From the NCBI GenBank assembly GCA_001067655.1, contig JUNU01000286.1:1-10919 (forward strand): a DNA stretch of 10,919 nucleotides, in the 5' to 3' direction. How positions within the stretch are numbered: position 1 is the stretch's first letter; each line of letters opens with the position of its first letter. A program made the position numbers and the translations under genes. The notes below the pieces were generated by a model. It was not told the origin of the DNA, searched no databases, and saw only the letters and a program-made list of their open reading frames with translations. This document shows, in pieces, positions 1 through 4,207 of this stretch. Source of the DNA: Neisseria lactamica (GTDB lineage Bacteria; Pseudomonadota; Gammaproteobacteria; Burkholderiales; Neisseriaceae).

Positions 1-51
1 TACTGTCTGCGGCTTCGTCGCCTTGTCCTGATTTAAATTTAATCCACTATA
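1..51 (-). repeat. Partial Correia repeat (CREE), left window edge
   Basis: The segment ends in TTAATCCACTATA, the terminal inverted repeat typical of neisserial Correia elements, and carries the adjoining GC-rich inner part (GGCTTCGTCGCC). Only one half of the element is in the window; the rest would lie to the left. It matches the right window edge (10869-10919) as an inverted copy with one mismatch in 51 positions. Correia elements are small non-autonomous, MITE-like repeats of about 100-155 bp that can carry promoters, IHF sites and RNase III sites. Those functions are known for the family and are not shown here. Confidence 0.85.
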
Positions 52-146
52 AGAACACTGCAATGAGGCGGTCGGACGTTTTGGCTTTACTTTTGGATTC
101 GCGACTGATGCCTGAAGTTCAAATTAAAGCCGAATGCCAGTCCGCA
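52..146. other. Intergenic spacer with a loose inverted repeat
   Basis: This stretch lies between the Correia half and the stop codon of the Pro/Lys-rich gene. It contains nested complementary pairs: CGGAC (73-77) with GTCCG (140-144), and GGCTTTA (83-89) with TAAAGCC (125-131). The pairs are separated by unpaired bases and no T-tract follows on the minus strand. It could act as a weak 3' structure for the gene at 147-752, but it is too imperfect to call a terminator. Confidence 0.25.
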
Positions 147-752
147 CTAGAATAGATTGTCGATGACTTCTTTGGATTTGGAAGGAGTCTTAGGTTTCGG
201 CGTCGGCTTAGGTGCCGGTTTGGCTGCTTCGGGTTGGCGTTGTTCGGGTTTAGCCGCGGGTTTGGATTCGGTCGGCTGTTCCGACGGCGTACGTCTGTTG
301 CCTGCTGCGGGAGGTGTACTGCGCGGCGTTTTTTCTTCGGTATCGGGCGTTTCAGTTACAGCAGGTTTGGCGTTTGCTTTGTTATTGGCGGGTTTGTCTT
401 CTGAGGCTTCGTCCTCGGTCGGGGTGCTGTTGCTGTTTTTGCCGTTTGATTTGTTTTTAGGCGGGATGACGGGATTGCGGGAATCGGTTTTTTCGTCATC
501 GTCAAGCTCGGCTTTGGCGGCAGGCTTGGTTCTGTCCTCTTCGGGAGCGCCGATGGGACGCCAGACTTCGACAGGGGTGTCTTTGGGAACGGGTTTGTTT
601 TTAATGGCTTCGCGTTCTTGGGAATCGTGGCTCTTGATGGTGCTGATGACGCCGATAACCAAGGCGGCAACAGCAATGATGCAGACGCCGAAAAAGGCTC
701 TGATTAAATGTTTGGGTTTGAGTTGGAATGAGGATTTAGGGGTTTTGGACAT
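147..752 (-). CDS. Hypothetical one-pass membrane protein with Pro/Lys-rich periplasmic tail
   Basis: The product is 201 aa and I do not recognise a named family. Residues 1-18 are short and basic (MSKTPKSSFQLKPKHLIR). A single hydrophobic segment spans about residues 19-39 and should anchor the protein with the N-terminus inside. The remaining 160 residues are low complexity, rich in P, K, E, T and A, with KPAPKPTPKPKTP-like repeats near residues 175-190 and a conserved-looking end (EVIDNLF). This layout resembles the linkers of TonB, FtsN or other cell-wall-spanning proteins, but no SPOR or TonB C-terminal domain is visible. It may be a periplasmic spacer protein or a shortened relative of an SPOR protein; that is inference. 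The start is the only ATG near the 5' end; no clear Shine-Dalgarno sequence is seen. A DUS-pair terminator separates it from the lipoprotein gene upstream, and a promoter-like sequence lies at 786-814. An equally long plus-strand frame overlaps it but looks non-biological. Confidence 0.7.
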   Translation of the reverse strand: MSKTPKSSFQLKPKHLIRAFFGVCIIAVAALVIGVISTIKSHDSQEREAIKNKPVPKDTPVEVWRPIGAPEEDRTKPAAKAELDDDEKTDSRNPVIPPKNKSNGKNSNSTPTEDEASEDKPANNKANAKPAVTETPDTEEKTPRSTPPAAGNRRTPSEQPTESKPAAKPEQRQPEAAKPAPKPTPKPKTPSKSKEVIDNLF

Positions 753-785
753 GATAAATCGGTAAAAATGAAATCAATCGGGCGG

Positions 786-814
786 ATTGTATCGTAATAG
801 GTCGTCTGAAACAA
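786..814 (-). promoter_or_regulatory. Candidate sigma70 promoter for the Pro/Lys-rich gene
   Basis: On the minus strand, TTGTTT (809-814) and TACAAT (786-791) are separated by exactly 17 nt. The -10 matches consensus in five of six positions and the -35 in three. Transcription would begin near 780 and leave a leader of about 28 nt before the ATG at 752. The spacer is largely one arm of the DUS hairpin that terminates the upstream gene, so terminator and promoter would share DNA. Confidence 0.4.
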
Positions 815-834
815 AATTGGGTTTCAGACGACCT
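799..834 (-). terminator. DUS inverted-pair hairpin after the BON lipoprotein gene
   Basis: AGGTCGTCTGAAAC (799-812) and GTTTCAGACGACCT (821-834) form a perfect 14-bp stem with an 8-nt loop. Each arm holds one complete 12-mer DUS. Inverted DUS pairs placed just after genes are known in Neisseria to serve as intrinsic terminators while keeping uptake function. The hairpin lies 19 nt past the stop codon of the lipoprotein gene (853). No long T-tract follows on the minus strand, so its termination strength is uncertain. Confidence 0.75.
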
Positions 835-852
835 CTCAGTCAAGGAACAATC

Positions 853-1464
853 CTATGGCTGTTGGGTGTAGTTTTGATACAGGGTAACGACTTTTTGTAC
901 GCCCACGGTGGTGCTGACGCGTTGGGTAACTTTTTCTTGTTCTTCAGGCGTCAGGATGCCCATCACATAAGTCACGTTGCCGTAGGTCACGATTTTGACG
1001 CGCGCCTGCGTGGTGGGTTTGAGGCCCAAAAGGGCGGTGCGGACTTTGGATGTGCCCCATGTGTCGTTGGTTACGTCGCCGAAGGTGCGTCCTTGAGGGG
1101 CAACGGTGATGTAGTTGTACACGCCTTCGGCGGCTTGTTCGGCACGGGCGATTTGTTCGACGAATTGTTTTTCGCCTTCAGTGGCGACTTGTCCGAGCAG
1201 CAGCAGTTGTCGGTTGTAGCCGACGACGTTGAGTTTTGGGGTGTAACCCTGCGCTTGGTTGTTTTGGCGCAGGTAGGAGCGGGCAGTGGTTTCAACGCGC
1301 ACTGCCATTACGTTGTCATCGGTTTGCGCGCCTGTGGTGCGGCGGTCGACGGCGGATTTGGTGCCGACTGCCGCGCCGCCGAGGAGTACGCCGACACAGC
1401 CGCTGAGTGTCAGGCTGAGGAGGAGGGCGGTCAGAACGGGTGCGGTATGACGTTTGATGTTCAT
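853..1464 (-). CDS. Two-BON-domain outer membrane lipoprotein (YraP/DolP, GNA2091 family)
   Basis: The product is 203 aa. It starts with a lipoprotein signal peptide (hydrophobic residues about 9-22) ending in the lipobox LSGC, with Cys23 the predicted lipidated residue. Two BON domains follow, roughly residues 47-120 and 130-198, with segments such as LLLLGQVATEGEKQ and YGNVTYVMGILTPEE. From memory it is very close to meningococcal GNA2091 (NMB2091), the antigen fused to factor H binding protein in a licensed serogroup B vaccine, and to E. coli DolP/YraP, which supports outer membrane integrity and BAM function. I chose ATG 1464 because it directly precedes the signal peptide and has AAGGA 6 nt upstream. 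A longer frame up to 1551 would run through the DUS hairpin and into gmhA and give no signal peptide at its N-terminus. The gene follows gmhA with a DUS hairpin between them. Confidence 0.93.
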   Translation of the reverse strand: MNIKRHTAPVLTALLLSLTLSGCVGVLLGGAAVGTKSAVDRRTTGAQTDDNVMAVRVETTARSYLRQNNQAQGYTPKLNVVGYNRQLLLLGQVATEGEKQFVEQIARAEQAAEGVYNYITVAPQGRTFGDVTNDTWGTSKVRTALLGLKPTTQARVKIVTYGNVTYVMGILTPEEQEKVTQRVSTTVGVQKVVTLYQNYTQQP

Positions 1465-1497
1465 ATTTTTTCCTTGATGATGGGTTCGGCGGATATG

Positions 1498-1531
1498 TTT
1501 CAGACGACCTTTAAAAGAGGGTCGTCTGAAA
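1498..1531 (-). terminator. DUS inverted-pair hairpin between gmhA and the lipoprotein gene
   Basis: TTTCAGACGACC (1498-1509) pairs with GGTCGTCTGAAA (1520-1531), a 12-bp stem around a 10-nt loop. The left arm holds a full 12-mer DUS (1499-1510). The right arm has GGGTCGTCTGAA, one base off. The stem begins only about 7 nt after the gmhA stop codon and ends 33 nt before the lipoprotein start, so it may attenuate rather than fully block transcription into that gene. No T-tract follows. Confidence 0.65.
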
Positions 1532-1537
1532 AAAGGC

Positions 1538-2131
1538 TTACATTCCTTCAAGCAACATGGAGTCGATGCAGTCGCACATGGCGTGTATCAGCAGGATATG
1601 GTTTTCCTGAATACGGGCGGTGCGCGGGTAGGGGACGTTGAGCAGTACGTCGGTGTCTTTGAGCATAGCGGCGATTTTGCCGCCGTCGCGGCCGGTCATG
1701 GCAATGACGTGCATATCGCGTTCGTGTGCCGCTTTTATGGCTTCGATGACGTTGGCGGAGTTGCCGGAGGTAGAGATGCCGACCAAAACGTCGCCGGCGC
1801 GTCCGAGCGCGCGCACTTGCTTGCTGAACACATGGTCGAAACCGTAGTCGTTGCCGATGGCGGTCAGCGCAGACGTGTCCGTCGTCAGCGCGACGGCGGC
1901 AAGTTCCATACGCTCTTTTTCAAAGCGTCCGGTCATTTCGGCGGCGAAGTGCTGCGCGTCGGCAGCCGAACCGCCGTTGCCGCAGGCTAAAATTTTGCCG
2001 TCGTTCATCAGGCATTGCAGCATCAATTCCGCCGCTTGAGCGGTCGGCTCGACCAATACTTTTTCGGCTTCCTGCTTGGCAAGGATGCTTTCGGCGAAAT
2101 GGGCGGCAACGCGCTCTTGTAAAGTCGTCAT
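1538..2131 (-). CDS. gmhA: Phosphoheptose isomerase (sedoheptulose 7-phosphate isomerase), SIS domain
   Basis: The product is 197 aa, the usual length for GmhA and DiaA. GmhA converts sedoheptulose 7-phosphate to D-glycero-D-manno-heptose 7-phosphate, the first step of ADP-heptose synthesis for the lipooligosaccharide inner core, in the cytoplasm. The SIS fold is shown by CGNGGSAAD (50-58) and the phosphate loop STSGNS (120-125). Residues that align with the GmhA active and metal site are present: His61, Glu65 (HFAAE), Gln175 and His183 (RIQENHILLIH). The N-terminus (LQERVAAHFAES) and the overall position next to yraN and a dolP homologue instead resemble E. coli DiaA, the DnaA-binding SIS protein, which lacks the last histidine. 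I favour an active isomerase because of those residues, with a DiaA-like role left open. ATG 2131 lies 4 nt after the yraN stop with ACAGG 8 nt upstream, so the two genes are probably co-translated. Confidence 0.9.
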   Translation of the reverse strand: MTTLQERVAAHFAESILAKQEAEKVLVEPTAQAAELMLQCLMNDGKILACGNGGSAADAQHFAAEMTGRFEKERMELAAVALTTDTSALTAIGNDYGFDHVFSKQVRALGRAGDVLVGISTSGNSANVIEAIKAAHERDMHVIAMTGRDGGKIAAMLKDTDVLLNVPYPRTARIQENHILLIHAMCDCIDSMLLEGM

Positions 2132-2135
2132 ATCG

Positions 2136-2483
2136 TCAACCTGTAATATTCTTTATCCATTCGGGCGGGCGGTTTCCTTCTATCAGTACCGCATCGATGC
2201 GGCACGCGGTATCCGTCATGCCGTTTTGTTGCAGATAATACTCCGCAGACCGTTGCAGTTTCAATAACTTAGACGGCGAAATACTGTATGCGGCACCGCC
2301 GAAACCCTGATTTTTGCGGTATTTTACTTCAACAAACAGAATCATGTTACCGTTTTTGACAATCAAATCGATTTCGCCGTAAGCGCAGTGCCAGTTGCGC
2401 GCGATGAGTTTGCAGCCTTGCGAAAGAAGAAACGCCAGCGCGGCATCTTCGCCCGCCACCCCTTGTTTGTGGTTCAGACGCAT
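2136..2483 (-). CDS. yraN: YraN family (UPF0102) nuclease-fold protein
   Basis: The product is 115 aa, typical for the family. Motifs run in the expected order: an N-terminal GVAGEDAALAFL helix (8-19), GEIDLI (36-41) and FVEVKYR (50-56). The D and E-x-K residues match the catalytic core of restriction-endonuclease-like folds related to Holliday junction resolvases. The cellular role of YraN is not settled, and nuclease activity here is inferred from the fold. It is the first gene of a leftward unit yraN-gmhA-lipoprotein and diverges from rsmI, sharing a short region of about 55 nt. The start ATG 2483 is preceded by only a weak GGGG-type ribosome site (2493-2496). Confidence 0.9.
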   Translation of the reverse strand: MRLNHKQGVAGEDAALAFLLSQGCKLIARNWHCAYGEIDLIVKNGNMILFVEVKYRKNQGFGGAAYSISPSKLLKLQRSAEYYLQQNGMTDTACRIDAVLIEGNRPPEWIKNITG

Positions 2484-2538
2484 GGAGGTTTACCCCGTAT
2501 AATATCGTTATATTGTTTTCAGACGACCTGATAAAGCC
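2484..2538. promoter_or_regulatory. Divergent promoter region between yraN and rsmI
   Basis: The 55-nt gap holds a perfect plus-strand -10 hexamer TATAAT (2498-2503). The best -35 partner is poor (TTCAGA, 2473-2478, 19 nt away and inside yraN). The same AT-rich core reads TATTAT on the minus strand and could serve yraN. A complete DUS (2518-2529) sits between the -10 and the rsmI start, so it would be in the rsmI leader. Confidence 0.45.
2518..2529 (-). repeat. Single DNA uptake sequence, rsmI leader
   Basis: TTCAGACGACCT is an exact reverse-oriented copy of the 12-mer DUS. It has no inverted partner close by, so it is not a terminator. It ends 9 nt before the rsmI ATG, in the place where a Shine-Dalgarno sequence would be expected. 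Confidence 0.85.
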
Positions 2539-3426
2539 ATGTTTCAAAAACACCTTCAAAAAGCCGCCGACAGTATTGAAAAACGGACATTATACGTTGT
2601 CGCCACGCCCATCGGCAATTTGGCGGACATCACCCTGCGCGCGCTCGCCGTCCTGCAAAAAGCCGACATTATCTGCGCCGAAGATACGCGCGTTACCGCA
2701 CAGCTTCTGAGCGCATACGGCATACAGGGCAAGCTCGTCAGCGTGCGCGAGCATAACGAACAGCAGATGGCGGACAAAATCATCAACCATCTTTCAGACG
2801 ACCTTACCGTCGCACAAGTTTCCGACGCAGGTACGCCTGCGGTTTGCGATCCCGGTGCGAAACTCGCCCGCCGCGTGCGTGAGGCTGGTTTTAAAGTTGT
2901 CCCCGTTGTCGGTGCGAGCGCGGTAATGGGCGCGTTGAGCGTTGCGGGCATTACCGAACCCAATTTCTACTTCAACGGTTTCCTGCCGCCTAAATCCGGC
3001 GAACGGCAGAAGTTGCTTGCCAAATGGGCGCAGGCTGAATTTCCCGTCGTGATGTTTGAAACCCCGCACCGAATCGAAGCCACCCTTGCCGACATGGCAG
3101 CTCTCTTTCCTGAACGCAGCCTGACACTCGCACGAGAAATCACCAAAACCTTCGAAACCTTCCTTAGCGGTACCGTTACTGAAATTCAGACGACCCTGAA
3201 AAACGACAGCAATCAGGCGCGCGGCGAAATGGTGCTCATCCTCCATCCTGCGTCCCGTGAAAAACACGATACCTTGCCCGAAGCCGCGCAAAACGTTATG
3301 AAAATCCTCGCTGCCGAGCTGCCCACCAAGCAGGCCGCCGAACTTGCCGCCAAAATTACCGGCGAAAGCAAAAAAGCCTTGTACGATTTGGCGTTGGAGT
3401 GGAAACGGGTTTCAGACGACGTGTGA
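2539..3426 (+). CDS. rsmI: 16S rRNA (cytidine-1402-2'-O)-methyltransferase RsmI
   Basis: The product is 295 aa; E. coli RsmI is about 286. The enzyme uses S-adenosylmethionine to 2'-O-methylate C1402 in the decoding centre of 16S rRNA. The tetrapyrrole-methylase fold is clear: TPIGNLADIT (23-32), EDTR (48-51), SDAGTP (95-100), a VPVVGASA segment (121-128) and GFLPPK (147-152). The start at 2539 leaves a short N-terminal extension like that of E. coli, with no strong Shine-Dalgarno sequence visible. The frame contains an internal DUS (2793-2804) that encodes the SDD of HLSDDL, a near-DUS at 3185-3196, and a third at its very end that encodes the final SDD and forms the terminator stem. In E. 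coli rsmI diverges from lpoA-yraN-diaA-dolP; here lpoA is absent between the divergent genes. Confidence 0.95.
   Translation: MFQKHLQKAADSIEKRTLYVVATPIGNLADITLRALAVLQKADIICAEDTRVTAQLLSAYGIQGKLVSVREHNEQQMADKIINHLSDDLTVAQVSDAGTPAVCDPGAKLARRVREAGFKVVPVVGASAVMGALSVAGITEPNFYFNGFLPPKSGERQKLLAKWAQAEFPVVMFETPHRIEATLADMAALFPERSLTLAREITKTFETFLSGTVTEIQTTLKNDSNQARGEMVLILHPASREKHDTLPEAAQNVMKILAAELPTKQAAELAAKITGESKKALYDLALEWKRVSDDV
2793..2804 (-). repeat. DNA uptake sequence inside rsmI
   Basis: An exact TTCAGACGACCT lies within the coding frame and supplies residues Ser86-Asp87-Asp88. It falls between the conserved EDTR and SDAGTP motifs, a stretch likely to tolerate changes. Confidence 0.85.
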
Positions 3427-3447
3427 ACTTGAGAGGTCGTCTGAAAC
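3409..3447 (+). terminator. DUS inverted-pair terminator overlapping the rsmI stop
   Basis: GTTTCAGACGAC (3409-3420) pairs with GTCGTCTGAAAC (3436-3447), a 12-bp stem with a 15-nt loop. The left arm is the last coding part of rsmI and the TGA stop (3424-3426) sits in the loop. The right arm contains an exact DUS (3434-3445). A run of seven T residues starts 16 nt further on (3463-3469), which is rather far for classical termination. Confidence 0.65.
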
Positions 3448-3585
3448 AAGAGGGAAGGGCAGTTTTTTTGCATAATTCGGATTGACATCGGTCATGCGCT
3501 GAGTCACGGACTTTTGAGCGAAGAAGATTTAGATTTCTTAATTTCATTACCCGGATGTTTGCTAACTTGCCTTGTTTTATTTTAA
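3445..3585 (+). pseudogene. Possible coding remnant, no start codon
   Basis: After the stop TGA at 3442-3444 the frame stays open for 46 codons to TAA at 3583-3585. The central part reads IDIGHALSHGLLSEEDLDFL, which looks protein-like, but there is no ATG, GTG or clear ribosome site, only CTG and TTG codons. It could be the tail of a lost gene at this junction or chance. I recognise no family. Confidence 0.2.
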
Positions 3586-3622
3586 GCAAAATAAATAAGA
3601 AAATTTCATAAAGCTTGATGGT

Positions 3623-3653
3623 GAAGGTCGTCTGAAACATTCAGATAACCTTC
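3623..3653 (+). terminator. DUS-derived hairpin upstream of the atp promoters
   Basis: GAAGGTCGTCTGAA (3623-3636) pairs with TTCAGATAACCTTC (3640-3653) around a 3-nt ACA loop, with one mismatch and one G-U pair. TTTT follows at 3654-3657. The left arm holds an exact DUS (3625-3636); the right arm is a decayed DUS (TTCAGATAACCT). It would shield the atp operon from transcripts coming from rsmI. Confidence 0.55.
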
Positions 3654-3718
3654 TTTTAAAATTAAGGTGGGAATATCGACAATTTAGCCTACCAATGTCT
3701 GTAATTGTATGTAATGCG

Positions 3719-3727
3719 TGATATAAT
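3719..3727 (+). promoter_or_regulatory. Extended -10 promoter candidate, distal atp promoter
   Basis: TGATATAAT gives a TGn-extended perfect -10 hexamer (TATAAT, 3722-3727). The -35 position at 17 nt reads CTGTAA, which is weak, but extended -10 promoters often need little there. Transcription would start near 3734, over 100 nt before the preferred atpI ATG. Confidence 0.5.
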
Positions 3728-3790
3728 GCGAATTCTTTGCCTTACGTTAAGGTGAAGTCAGATATAGACTCACAAAGATTAACATATTGC

Positions 3791-3819
3791 TTGACGTACA
3801 TAGGCTTCTTGATTATATT
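3791..3819 (+). promoter_or_regulatory. Consensus-like sigma70 promoter of the atp operon
   Basis: TTGACG (3791-3796) and TATATT (3814-3819) are separated by exactly 17 nt and each matches consensus in five of six positions. Transcription is expected near 3826, which leaves about 27 nt before the ATG at 3854. This is the best promoter in the window and fits a highly expressed operon. Confidence 0.7.
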
Positions 3820-3853
3820 TAGCCTCGCATTACTGTCGGGATTTCCCGTTTTT

Positions 3854-4207
3854 ATGAAGCAGATTCTCATCTTACAAATTCTGGTTTTGACAGCGGTTGC
3901 GCTTATTAGCGCCGCATTTTCAGGTTTGGCAGGATTTTGGTCTGCTGTTGCAGGTGGGTTTTCCTACCTTCTCCCTTCCGCTTTCGCAGTTTTACTTTTA
4001 AAACTTTCCAAACGTAATCCTTTGTATCATGGTAAGGCTTTCATTATTGGGGAAGTTTTAAAAGTAGTGCTGTCGCTGGTGATGATGCTTGCCGTATTTA
4101 TGGTTTGGCATCAGTCTTTGATATTCTTTCCGTTCTTGTTCGGATTGCTCGGTGTCAGCCATTTGGTTTTTTTAGTATCGTTGAGAGTGAAGCATTATGG
4201 CAGGTGA
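3854..4207 (+). CDS. atpI: ATP synthase subunit I (AtpI)
   Basis: The product is 117 aa from ATG 3854. AtpI is a small, non-essential membrane protein that assists assembly of the c-ring and is not part of the finished enzyme. Hydrophobic segments cover about residues 4-22, 28-47, 61-83 and 87-108, with a basic end (RVKHYGR). Alignment by eye to E. coli AtpI (KLLLVQLLVV..., FGEAFKVL) puts the family start at MKQILILQIL, with EVLKVVLSLVM matching the GEAFKVL region. A TTG codon at 3737 would extend the frame by 39 residues with a further hydrophobic segment, but the strong promoter at 3791-3819 lies inside that extension. I therefore prefer 3854, although its ribosome site is weak (CGGGA about 11 nt upstream). 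The gene overlaps atpB by 11 nt. Confidence 0.8.
   Translation: MKQILILQILVLTAVALISAAFSGLAGFWSAVAGGFSYLLPSAFAVLLLKLSKRNPLYHGKAFIIGEVLKVVLSLVMMLAVFMVWHQSLIFFPFLFGLLGVSHLVFLVSLRVKHYGR

Larger units (their letters stand above)
3448..3736. other. AT-rich intergenic region between rsmI and the atp promoters
   Basis: About 290 nt without a confident gene. It holds an open plus-strand frame without ATG (3445-3585), a DUS hairpin (3623-3653) and the upstream atp promoter candidate (3719-3727). A short all-AT inverted repeat, TTTATTTT (3576-3583) and AAAATAAA (3588-3595), is also present but is too weak to assign a role. I find no tRNA or recognisable small RNA. Confidence 0.6.

Noticed and set aside
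157..765. Plus-strand frame of 202 codons opposite the Pro/Lys-rich gene
   Set aside because: It is a shadow of the minus-strand gene; its long Ser/Gly/Leu runs mirror Pro/Lys/Glu codons and it has no ribosome site or recognisable domain.
1465..1551. Longer N-terminus for the BON lipoprotein starting at 1551
   Set aside because: It would place 29 charged residues before the signal peptide and translate the DUS hairpin; ATG 1464 has a good AAGGA site and the correct lipoprotein signal.
787..1641. Plus-strand frame of 284 codons opposite the BON lipoprotein gene
   Set aside because: It covers two DUS hairpins and parts of two genes on the other strand whose family assignment is firm.
3576..3595. 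TTTATTTT/AAAATAAA inverted repeat as a terminator
   Set aside because: The stem is only 8 bp, all A-T, and lacks a following T-tract; likely chance in an AT-rich spacer.
3427..3736. tRNA or known small RNA in the rsmI-atpI spacer
   Set aside because: No cloverleaf, no T-loop sequence and no recognisable conserved RNA were found by eye.
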